From positions 507,337 through 571,336 of the forward strand of contig NZ_JADPRT010000002.1 in the NCBI RefSeq assembly GCF_015690355.1: a stretch of DNA of 64,000 nt, in the 5' to 3' direction. This document shows, piece after piece, positions 15,850-22,985 of this stretch (within the stretch, counting starts at the first letter, position 1; every line of letters begins with the position of its first letter). The position numbers and the translations under genes are program-made. The DNA is from Streptacidiphilus fuscans (GTDB lineage Bacteria > Actinomycetota > Actinomycetes > Streptomycetales > Streptomycetaceae). The notes beneath the pieces were generated by a model, which searched no databases, was not told the origin of the DNA, and worked only from the letters and a program-made list of their open reading frames with translations.

Positions 15850-17454
15850 GTGAGCGACATCCCCTTCGGCTTCGGCCTTCCCCCCGAGGAGCCCGAGGAG
15901 GGCAAGGAGGGGAAGCAGGGCGGCTCCGGCGGCTCTGGCGACACTGGTGGCTCCCAGGAGTCCGGCAAGGGCGACAAGCCCGGCGACGACACCCCCGGCG
16001 GCAACGGTCCCGGCGGTGACAACCCGTTCGGCTTCGGCTTTCCCGGGTTCCCGGGCATGCCCGGCCTGCCCGGTGGTCCCGGCGGCGCGGGCGGATCCGG
16101 CGACAATCCCTTCGCGGCGCTGTTCGGTGGCATGAACCCCGGCGACATCGGCGCTGCCTTCCAGCAGCTCGGCCAGATGCTCTCCTTCGACGGCGGCCCC
16201 GTCAACTGGGAGCTGGCCAAGAACATCGCCCGCCAGGCGGTCGTCCAGGGCACCGGCGAGGAGGGGTCCAAGGACCGCTCCGTCTCGCAGTCCGAGCAGA
16301 CCGCCGTCGCCGAGGCGATGCGTCTCGCCGAGCTGTGGCTCGACTCCGCCACGGCGTTCCCGACCGGCGCCACCTCTGCCGCGGCCTGGAGCCGCGCCGA
16401 GTGGATCGAGGCCACCCAGCCCGTCTGGCAGGAGCTGGTCGACCCCGTCGCCGAGCGCGTCGGCGCGGCCATGGGCGGCGTCGTGCCCGAGGAGATGCAG
16501 GCCATGGCCGGCCCGCTGCTCGGCGTGATGCGTTCCATGGGCGGCGCCATGTTCGGCACCCAGATCGGCCAGGCGCTCGGTGCGCTCGCCGCCGAGGTGC
16601 TGAGCTCCACCGACATCGGCCTGCCGCTGGCCCCGGTCGGCAAGGCGGCGCTGCTGCCGCAGAACATCGAGACCTTCGGCGACGGCCTCTCCGTCCCGGC
16701 CGACGAGGTGCGGCTGTACCTGGCCCTGCGCGAGGCCGCGCACCAGCGCCTCTTCACGCACGTGCCGTGGCTGCGCCAGCACCTGTTCGGCGCGGTCGAG
16801 GCGTACGCGCGCGGCATCAAGGTCGACACCTCCCGCCTTGAGGACCTGGTCGGCCAGATCGACCCGACGAACCCCGAGGCACTGCAGGAGGCCATGAGCG
16901 GCGGCCTCTTCCAGCCCGAGGACACCCCCGAGCAGAAGGCCGCGCTGGCCCGCCTGGAGACGGCGCTGGCGCTGGTCGAGGGCTGGGTCGACGCGGTCGT
17001 CCACGCCGCCGCCTCGCCGCACCTGCCGCACGCCGCCGCGCTGCGCGAGACGCTGCGCCGTCGTCGCGCCACCGGTGGCCCGGCGGAGCAGACCTTCGCC
17101 ACACTGGTCGGCCTGGAGCTGCGTCCGCGCCGGCTCCGCGACGCCTCCCGCCTCTGGGCCTCGCTGGCCGACGCCCGCGGTACGGACGGTCGCGACGGTC
17201 TCTGGGAGCACCCGGACATGCTGCCGACCGCTGCCGACCTGGACGACCCGGACGGCTTCGTGCACAGCGGCGACGCCCCGGAGCTGACCGAGGGCGGCAT
17301 CGACTTCACCAAGCTGGACGAGCTGCTGAACGAGGCCGCGGGCGGCCGTCCGAAGCAGCAGCCGGAGGACGCCGGCGACGGCGAAGCCGGCAAGGACAGC
17401 AAGACGGACGACGTGGACGGCGACGACGACAAGAAGTCGGACGGGGACAAGTGA
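15850..17454 (+). CDS. Zinc-dependent metalloprotease-like protein (DUF2342 family)
   Basis: 534 residues. The first 100 are Gly/Pro/Ser-rich and probably disordered, with GFGFPGFPGMPGLPGGPGG. The folded part carries the family core: MFGTQIGQALGALAAEVL, LPQNIETFGDGLSVP, and LREAAHQRLFTHVPWLRQHL with the conserved E-A-A-H. Such proteins are annotated as zinc-dependent metalloproteases or as F420-associated; activity is unproven. GTG start at 15850. Its stop overlaps the NUDIX start by GTGA, so the two genes are coupled. M. tuberculosis Rv3195 is the remembered counterpart. Confidence 0.87.
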   Translation: MSDIPFGFGLPPEEPEEGKEGKQGGSGGSGDTGGSQESGKGDKPGDDTPGGNGPGGDNPFGFGFPGFPGMPGLPGGPGGAGGSGDNPFAALFGGMNPGDIGAAFQQLGQMLSFDGGPVNWELAKNIARQAVVQGTGEEGSKDRSVSQSEQTAVAEAMRLAELWLDSATAFPTGATSAAAWSRAEWIEATQPVWQELVDPVAERVGAAMGGVVPEEMQAMAGPLLGVMRSMGGAMFGTQIGQALGALAAEVLSSTDIGLPLAPVGKAALLPQNIETFGDGLSVPADEVRLYLALREAAHQRLFTHVPWLRQHLFGAVEAYARGIKVDTSRLEDLVGQIDPTNPEALQEAMSGGLFQPEDTPEQKAALARLETALALVEGWVDAVVHAAASPHLPHAAALRETLRRRRATGGPAEQTFATLVGLELRPRRLRDASRLWASLADARGTDGRDGLWEHPDMLPTAADLDDPDGFVHSGDAPELTEGGIDFTKLDELLNEAAGGRPKQQPEDAGDGEAGKDSKTDDVDGDDDKKSDGDK

Positions 17455-18038
17455 GTTCCTCCCTTCACGTGGCGCTCGGCGACTCGACTCTTCACACGGA
17501 CGCGGTGCGCGTCCTGACCGAATGGGACGCGCCCGACGCGGAGCAGGACCTGCTCCGCCACGACTACCTGGACCACCTGGCCGCCCGGGCGGACGGCGTC
17601 TGGCGCAGCTGCCGACCGGCTCACATCACGGCCAGCGCGCTGGTCGTCGACGCCGACCGCGGCCGGGCCCTGCTCACCCTGCACCCCAAGGTCGGCCGCT
17701 GGCTCCAACTCGGGGGCCACTGCGAGCCGGAGGACGACACCCTCGCGGAGGCGGCGCTCCGCGAGGCCCGCGAGGAGTCGGGCATCGACACCGGCCTGAC
17801 CCTCCTCGGCGACGGTCCGGTCAAGCTCGACCGGCACGCGGTGCGGTGTGCGGGCAAGGACGCCCCGGAGAACACCCACCTCGACGTCCAGTACCTGGTC
17901 CTGGCCCCGGCGGGAGCCGTCGCCGAGATCAGCGACGAATCCCTGGACCTGCGCTGGTTCGACCTCTCCGCGCTCCCGGACCCGACGGACGACTCGGTAC
18001 GCGAGCTCGCCCGCAGGGCCCAGCTGGCCCTGGCCTGA
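17451..18038 (+). CDS. NUDIX hydrolase
   Basis: 195-residue NUDIX enzyme that cleaves a nucleoside diphosphate linked to an unknown group. The Nudix box reads GHCEPEDDTLAEAALREARE followed by ESGI, giving the full GX5EX7REUXEEXGU pattern. The GTG start overlaps the stop of the upstream DUF2342 gene in GTGA, so it is translationally coupled. Converges with the YgjP-like gene, with only 14 bp between the stops. Confidence 0.9.
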   Translation: MSSSLHVALGDSTLHTDAVRVLTEWDAPDAEQDLLRHDYLDHLAARADGVWRSCRPAHITASALVVDADRGRALLTLHPKVGRWLQLGGHCEPEDDTLAEAALREAREESGIDTGLTLLGDGPVKLDRHAVRCAGKDAPENTHLDVQYLVLAPAGAVAEISDESLDLRWFDLSALPDPTDDSVRELARRAQLALA

Positions 18039-18052
18039 ACCCACCCAGGGGC

Positions 18053-18679
18053 TTAGTGGTCGCAGCCTTCCCGCGGAGCGGGGAGGCGGGCGGCGACGAC
18101 ACCCTCGAGGTACCCGCGGGCCCGTTCGGTCCGCGGGTAGGCGTCCAGCAGGGCCCAGAAGCGGCGCCCGTGGTCGGGCACCAGCAGGTGGGCCAGCTCG
18201 TGCAGCAGCACGTAGTCGACGACGTACTCCGGCATCCCCTGCAGGCGGTGCGAGAGTCGTATCGTGCCGTCGGAGGGGGTGCAGGAACCCCAGCGCGTGT
18301 TCTGGTTCGTCACCCAGCGGACGCTGCGCGGTCTGGCGCGGCCACCGAGGTACTTCTGGGACAGCTCACCGGCGCGCTCGGCCAGCTCGTCGTCACCGCG
18401 CAGCTGCTGCTTGCTCTCTCTGGCGTCCAGGCGGTCCAGCATCTGGGCCACCCAACGCTTCTCCTCCGCCTCCGACATCCGTGCCGGGATGAGGATGACG
18501 GTGCGTCCGTCCTCGCGGTAGGCGGACACCGTACGGCTTCGTCGGGTGCTCCTGCGCACCTCGACGGCCTGCGCCGCGGACCGGCTCTTGGCTGCTGCCA
18601 GAACAGACCTGCGCGGCACAGCAGGACGTTCTTCCGAACCCGCAGCCACGTCGGAGACGCTACCTGCCGACGCTGACAA
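18053..18679 (-). CDS. M48/YgjP-like metal-dependent hydrolase (DUF45)
   Basis: 208-residue protein with the zinc motif LLHELAHLLVPDHGRRFWAL (HExxH plus a downstream His), preceded by the family phrase RWGSCTPSDGTIRLSHRL. This combination marks the YgjP/WrbM-like DUF45 family. Members are annotated as metal-dependent hydrolases or SprT-like proteins; the substrate here is unknown. The N-terminal 45 residues are basic and low in complexity. Confidence 0.85.
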   Translation of the reverse strand: MSASAGSVSDVAAGSEERPAVPRRSVLAAAKSRSAAQAVEVRRSTRRSRTVSAYREDGRTVILIPARMSEAEEKRWVAQMLDRLDARESKQQLRGDDELAERAGELSQKYLGGRARPRSVRWVTNQNTRWGSCTPSDGTIRLSHRLQGMPEYVVDYVLLHELAHLLVPDHGRRFWALLDAYPRTERARGYLEGVVAARLPAPREGCDH

Positions 18680-18923
18680 ATGTCCCGACCTGCTGGCCGA
18701 AAATCTCCTATCGGGTGGTCATCACCACATCGGGAATATGCCCAACTCCGAGCAAAACCGGACCAAGTGGCGCGGTGCAACGCCCCATGATCGTCGATCA
18801 TCGGACAATACCCACAGCCCTGTGGATAACTTTTCGCGCTTGTCCTGGCCCCGCGCGACGATGCTGCTCCCACCTCCCGGCGGCCCTGCGCCGGAGACCT
18901 CACGCGAGGGAACGGAGCCGACG

Positions 18924-19985
18924 ATGCGCCCCTGCCTCAAGCCCGCCCTGCGCCGAGCCTGGCGCGACCGCGAGACGCTTCAGTTCGGCGTCGGCCCGGG
19001 GCACGGCGGCGTGCTCGCCGCCTGTCCCGAGGAGGCCGAGTTCCTCGACCTCCTCGACGGCACCCGCGAGTTCCCCGCGCTCGCGGCCGAGGCGGCGCGG
19101 ATCGGGATCAGCCCGGAGCGGGTGGACGAACTGCTGACCGGGCTTCGCGCGTGCGACGCCCTGGACGACAGCACGGCGCACCGACCACTGCTCGCGCTGC
19201 CGCCCGGCGAGCGGGCCAGGCTCGCACCGGATCTGGCCGCCCTGTCGCTCGCCAGACCGGGCCCCGGCGCGGCCCCTGCGGCGCTGCTGGCGCGACGACG
19301 GGCGCGGGTCGAGGTCCGCGGTGCCGGCCGCGTCGGAGCGGCCGTGGCCTCGCTGCTCGCGGCGGCCGGGGTGGGCCGGGTCCGGGTCAGGGACAGCGGC
19401 CGGGCGCTGCCGGAGGACGCCTCCCCCGCCGGGCTGCGTCCCGACGACGCCGGGCGGCTCCGCATCGACGCGGCCCGGGCCGCCGTGCGCCGGGCCGCGC
19501 CCGGCCAGCCCGACGAGACGGCCGGAGCCCAGCGCGCGCCGGACCTGGTCGTGGTCGCGCCCCGGGGCCTGCCCGATCCCGAGCTCGGCCAGGCCCTGCA
19601 GCAGGCTGCGCTGCCGCACCTCTACGCCGGTGTGGTGGAGACGGTCGGTTCGGTGGGCCCGCTGGTGCTCCCCGGGGTGACGCCCTGCGGGCGGTGCCGG
19701 TCCTGCCACCGCTCGGACGCCGATCCGAGCTGGCCGCTGCTGCTGGCCCAGCACTGCAGCAGTCGCAACGGGCTGGGCAGCAGTCCGGGTGCCGCCTGCG
19801 ACGCCACCCTGGCCGCCACGGTCGCGGCCACCGCCGCCCTGCACGCGCTGATCTTCCTGGACGGTGGCACACCGCCTAGCCTTGGCGGGTGGGTCGACAT
19901 CTCGATGGTCGACGGATCAATGCGCCGTCGCCCGCTCGACCCCCACCCCGATTGCGGCTGTTGTTGGCAGGCGGGGGCAGAATGA
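18924..19985 (+). CDS. Orphan E1/ThiF-like protein with TOMM leader-binding type N-terminus
   Basis: 353 residues. The N-terminal 85 residues (LKPALRRAWRDRETLQFG, then LLDGTREFPAL) resemble the leader-peptide recognition part of TOMM/azole RiPP cyclodehydratase E1-like proteins. A Rossmann-like region follows (VEVRGAGRVGAAVASLLAAA), and the C-terminal half carries two Cys pairs, CGRCRSC near residue 255 and CGCC near the end, likely for zinc. The adenylating Arg/Asp motifs of true E1 enzymes are not obvious. No YcaO, precursor peptide or dehydrogenase lies in the window. ATG at 18924 has GGAG 6 bp upstream. Confidence 0.7.
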   Translation: MRPCLKPALRRAWRDRETLQFGVGPGHGGVLAACPEEAEFLDLLDGTREFPALAAEAARIGISPERVDELLTGLRACDALDDSTAHRPLLALPPGERARLAPDLAALSLARPGPGAAPAALLARRRARVEVRGAGRVGAAVASLLAAAGVGRVRVRDSGRALPEDASPAGLRPDDAGRLRIDAARAAVRRAAPGQPDETAGAQRAPDLVVVAPRGLPDPELGQALQQAALPHLYAGVVETVGSVGPLVLPGVTPCGRCRSCHRSDADPSWPLLLAQHCSSRNGLGSSPGAACDATLAATVAATAALHALIFLDGGTPPSLGGWVDISMVDGSMRRRPLDPHPDCGCCWQAGAE

Positions 19986-20046
19986 CGAGGACCAGGCGTG
20001 GCGCCCGCAGGGCGTCGGCAACCGCCCTTGAGGCTGGGAGGCATCC

Positions 20047-21390
20047 GTGAGCGATCTTCCGCGGAAGGCAGTGACCCGCACGGCCAAGCTCGCTGCCCTG
20101 CCGCTGGGGATAGCCGGACGCGCAACGCTCGGGCTCGGCAAGCGGATCGGCGGGCGTCCCGCCGACGTCGTCGCCGCCGAGCTCCAACAGCGCACCGCCG
20201 ACCAGCTGTTCAAGGTCCTGGGCGAGCTGAAGGGCGGGGCCATGAAGTTCGGTCAGGCCCTGTCCGTCTTCGAGGCCGCCCTCCCGGAGGAGGTCGCCAG
20301 CCCCTACCGGGCCGCCCTGACGAAGCTTCAGGAGGCCGCTCCACCGATGCCCGCTGCCTCCGTGCACGCCGCCCTGGCCGAGCGGATAGGGCCCGACTGG
20401 CGGGAGTTGTTCTCCTCGTTCGAGGACAAGCCCGCCGCCGCGGCTTCCATCGGCCAGGTGCACCGGGCCGTCTGGCACGACGGCCGCGAGGTCGCGGTCA
20501 AGGTGCAGTACCCGGGCGCGGGCGAGGCGCTCCTCTCCGACCTGACCCAACTCGGCCGGGTCGCGCGGCTGATCGGTCCGCTGATCCCCGGTCTGGACGT
20601 CAAGCCGCTGATCGCCGAGCTGCGCAACCGGATCACCGAGGAGCTGGACTACGCCCTGGAGGCCGAGTCCCAGCAGGTCCACGCCGAGGAGTTCGCCGAC
20701 GACCCTGAGATCCGGGTCCCGGCGGTGGTCCACCATGCCGACCAGGTGCTCGTCACCGAGTGGCTCGAAGGCATCCCGCTGTCGGAGATCATCGCCTCCG
20801 GCACCCAGGAGCAGCGCGACCGCGCGGGCCAGCTGCTGGCCCGGTTCCTCTTCGCCGGTCCGGCGCGCACCGGACTGCTGCACGCCGACCCGCACCCGGG
20901 GAACTTCCGGTTGGTCGTCGACGACGGCCCGGCCGAGGGCTGGCAGCTCGGCGTCCTCGACTTCGGCACGGTCGACCGGCTGCCGGAGGGCCTGCCGGTG
21001 CCGATAGGGACCGCGTTGCGGCTGGCGCTGGCCGGCGACGCCGCCGGCGTCCTGGAGATGCTCCGCCAGGAGGGCTTCGTCAAGCCCACCATCGACCTGG
21101 ACCCGGACGCCGTGCTCGACTACGTACTGCCGATCATCGAGCCGGCCGCGGTGCCGGAGTTCCGCTTCACCCGAAGCTGGATGCGCGCCCAAGCCGCCCG
21201 GGTCGGCGATCCGCGCTCGCCTGCCTACGCGCTGGGTCGGCAGCTCAACCTGCCGCCGTCCTACCTGCTCATCCACCGGGTCACCCTCAGCACCATCGGC
21301 GTGCTGTGCCAGCTGGACGCGACGGCGCCGTTCCGCGACGAGCTCCTCGACTGGCTGCCCGGCTTCGCCGGTGATCCGGACATCGACTGA
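20047..21390 (+). CDS. AarF/ABC1/UbiB-family atypical kinase
   Basis: 447-residue ABC1-type protein kinase-like ATPase. Family motifs appear in order: [18 protein letters not shown] (KxGQ), [13 protein letters not shown] (the Ala-rich loop replacing the glycine loop), VAVKVQYPG (Lys), [11 protein letters not shown] (catalytic loop) and [10 protein letters not shown] (metal Asp). Homologues act in membrane lipid or quinone pathways. GTG start at 20047. It lies convergent to wblC, the same pairing as Rv3197-whiB7 in M. tuberculosis, where the gene is linked to macrolide resistance; that role is only inferred here. Confidence 0.92.
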   Translation: MSDLPRKAVTRTAKLAALPLGIAGRATLGLGKRIGGRPADVVAAELQQRTADQLFKVLGELKGGAMKFGQALSVFEAALPEEVASPYRAALTKLQEAAPPMPAASVHAALAERIGPDWRELFSSFEDKPAAAASIGQVHRAVWHDGREVAVKVQYPGAGEALLSDLTQLGRVARLIGPLIPGLDVKPLIAELRNRITEELDYALEAESQQVHAEEFADDPEIRVPAVVHHADQVLVTEWLEGIPLSEIIASGTQEQRDRAGQLLARFLFAGPARTGLLHADPHPGNFRLVVDDGPAEGWQLGVLDFGTVDRLPEGLPVPIGTALRLALAGDAAGVLEMLRQEGFVKPTIDLDPDAVLDYVLPIIEPAAVPEFRFTRSWMRAQAARVGDPRSPAYALGRQLNLPPSYLLIHRVTLSTIGVLCQLDATAPFRDELLDWLPGFAGDPDID

Positions 21391-21503
21391 GACCGGCTCT
21401 GGCTCTGGGAAGCCCTCGGGCCCGCCCCCCGTGAGGAGGAGCGGGCCCGATCAGTGTCTTCGGTTGTCTTCAGTCGTCTTGTGTTGCGTTACTGAGCCTG
21501 GGC

Positions 21504-21836
21504 TCAGAGAAGTGCGCCGGCCAGAGCGCGCCGCGCACGGAGCGTGGCGCGCTCGGCCCTTCGCTTGAGTCGGAGCGCGCGGACCATTCGTTCCCGGTCC
21601 GCGACCTCCAGGCGTTCTTGGTGTTGGACTCGCGCCAGGGCTTCGGGCATGAGTTGCATTGCGAGGGTCCTGTTCTGGGTGTTCTGGGCGTGGCTGGTGC
21701 GGCGGGGGCGCTGATCGGCGGGACGGTTCATCGGAGGGACCTGCTTGTCGATGGTCGGGACGGGGTGGTTGCGAAGATCTCCGGACGGATCGGCGATCTC
21801 GCGGATGGAGTCGCGCAGCGCGCTTGCCGCGGTCAC
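21504..21836 (-). CDS. Small basic protein translationally coupled to wblC
   Basis: A 110-residue frame whose GTG (21836) overlaps the wblC stop in GTGA, so it would be made by reinitiation after wblC. The conserved-looking part is the C-terminal 75 residues from Met at 21731: ALARVQHQERLEVADRERMV, then a run rich in Arg and Ala. That part is helical and strongly basic, so it may bind nucleic acid. No domain is recognised. The start is uncertain (21836 or 21731, the second with a weak ribosome site). Confidence 0.55.
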   Translation of the reverse strand: MTAASALRDSIREIADPSGDLRNHPVPTIDKQVPPMNRPADQRPRRTSHAQNTQNRTLAMQLMPEALARVQHQERLEVADRERMVRALRLKRRAERATLRARRALAGALL

Positions 21837-22108
21837 ACCAGGGCCTCGTTCTTGCGCGGACGGCCACGCGGCCGCTTCCGGGCCACCACCACACCCTGGA
21901 CGAAGAGCTCCCCGCCCCAGACGCCCCACGGCTCACGCCGCTCGAGGGCACCGGCGAGGCACGCAGCCTTCACCGGGCAGGCGCCGCAGAGGGTCTTGGC
22001 GTACTCGACGTCGGCCGGGGTCTCGGCGAAGAAGACCTCGGGGTCGAGGGTCCGGCAGGGGATCGGAACGCCGAGGGTCTCGGCCTCCTCGAAAGCGGTG
22101 AGCTGCAT
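21833..22108 (-). CDS. wblC: WhiB-like antibiotic-response regulator WblC (WhiB7)
   Basis: 91-residue iron-sulfur transcription regulator that works with the principal sigma factor to switch on intrinsic antibiotic resistance. The four cluster cysteines are Cys18, Cys41, Cys44 and Cys50 (PIPCRTLD, TLCGACPVKAAC). The WhiB motif EPWGVWGGELF follows, then the WhiB7-specific AT-hook RPRGRPRKNEAL. The frame runs on upstream, but ATG at 22108 has a strong GGAGG and gives the length of M. tuberculosis WhiB7 (92 aa). Its long leader carries an attenuator. Confidence 0.95.
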   Translation of the reverse strand: MQLTAFEEAETLGVPIPCRTLDPEVFFAETPADVEYAKTLCGACPVKAACLAGALERREPWGVWGGELFVQGVVVARKRPRGRPRKNEALV

Positions 22109-22272
22109 CAGGGATACCTCCGGGGGGTGGGAGTCGTCGAAGTGGTCGGCAGGAGCTGCGGACGGGGCGTGTGGGCTGGTCACCGTTGACACGTTCGCGT
22201 CGTCTTCCTCGTGTGAGTCGTTGTGCTCTGACTGGCTGTTGCGTTCGGACTGGTCTGCCCGGAGCAAACAGA

Positions 22273-22308
22273 AGGGCCGCGGATCCCGATTCGGGATTCC
22301 GCGGCCCT
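22273..22308 (-). promoter_or_regulatory. wblC leader attenuator terminator with competing antiterminator
   Basis: On the minus strand AGGGCCGCGGA (22308-22298) pairs with TCCGCGGCCCT (22283-22273) and an inner TCCCGA/TCGGGA stem. It is followed by TTCTGTTTGC, so it is a rho-independent terminator about 165 nt before wblC. An upstream segment TTCCGCGGCCC (22367-22357), inside the end of the leader ORF, can pair perfectly over 11 bp with the same 5' arm and would block the terminator. Confidence 0.85.
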
Positions 22309-22331
22309 GGAAGTGCCGACCTGATGCAGGT

Positions 22332-22763
22332 TCAGGTTCGCTCTATCCAGGGACGTGGGCCGCGGAAGGCCCGCATCGTGATCGCCTGTGCGGCGATCTG
22401 CTGCTGCAGGTGCTGCGTGTGCTTCTGGCTGGCAAAGGAGTGCTGGTGCTTGATCGAGCCGGCTCCGGCACCCGCGACGTCGCCATAACCGCCGGGGAAG
22501 GCGGTCAGGAGTGCTACGGGTGCCTCGGTCGGTCGCTCGTCACGGCGCGCATTCCAGGCTCCGGAGCCATTGCCGACAAGGGCGGCAGCGGCCAGGCGCA
22601 CACGGGTGGCGTCGACACCGGCACCGACGGAGGACAGACCCAGGCCCGCAAGGCCGAGGGCCTTGGAACCACGAGCATCGACAGCGGTGGCGTCGAAGCA
22701 GGGCATGCCGAGGGCTTCGGCGGCCAAGGTCCGTCCAGTCAGTTTGGTGATCATGGTCTTCAC
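22332..22763 (-). CDS. Leader ORF upstream of wblC (regulatory uORF candidate)
   Basis: 143 codons from a GTG at 22763 preceded by GGGAGG at 8 bp; an ATG at 22754 is also possible. The peptide begins VKTMITKLTGRTLAAEALG and ends FRGPRPWIERT. No domain is recognised and the middle is Ala/Gly-rich; codon third positions are mostly G or C but with more T than in neighbours. The stop lies 24 nt before the terminator stem, and the last codons contain the antiterminator strand. Known wblC/whiB7 leaders carry a regulatory uORF, so this position fits. A 14-codon in-frame version from the ATG at 22376 could be the working unit instead. Confidence 0.55.
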   Translation of the reverse strand: MKTMITKLTGRTLAAEALGMPCFDATAVDARGSKALGLAGLGLSSVGAGVDATRVRLAAAALVGNGSGAWNARRDERPTEAPVALLTAFPGGYGDVAGAGAGSIKHQHSFASQKHTQHLQQQIAAQAITMRAFRGPRPWIERT

Positions 22764-22934
22764 AATGTCCGCCTCCCTTCGGCGTGCTCGGGGTCTGCTG
22801 GCGTCGCAGACCCGCTGGTGGTCAACTTCCTTCGTCCTGCTGTGCGCAGTCAGTCGTGCTGCCACGACTGCTGGTGCAGCAGAGATGCCCGCTACAGGTG
22901 GGACCTGAGTGGGCCAGGTCTCGTTTCCTCGACC

Positions 22935-22985
22935 TTGCTGGCACGCTAGTAGCCTCCGCACTGCGCGCGCAAACTATTTTTCGGG
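22935..22985 (-). promoter_or_regulatory. Probable wblC promoter with A/T-rich WhiB7-type upstream element
   Basis: The minus strand reads GAAAAATAGTTTGCG, then TACTAG 16 bp after TTTGCG. The A/T run directly before a -35-like box is the pattern described for WhiB7/WblC-activated promoters, including its own. It would give a leader of about 0.8 kb. It overlaps the uvrD2 stop codon. Confidence 0.45.

Noticed and set aside
22764..22961. Longer frame upstream of the wblC leader ORF
   Set aside because: The extension to 22961 has no ribosome site and would overlap the likely promoter; only the part from 22763 is proposed.
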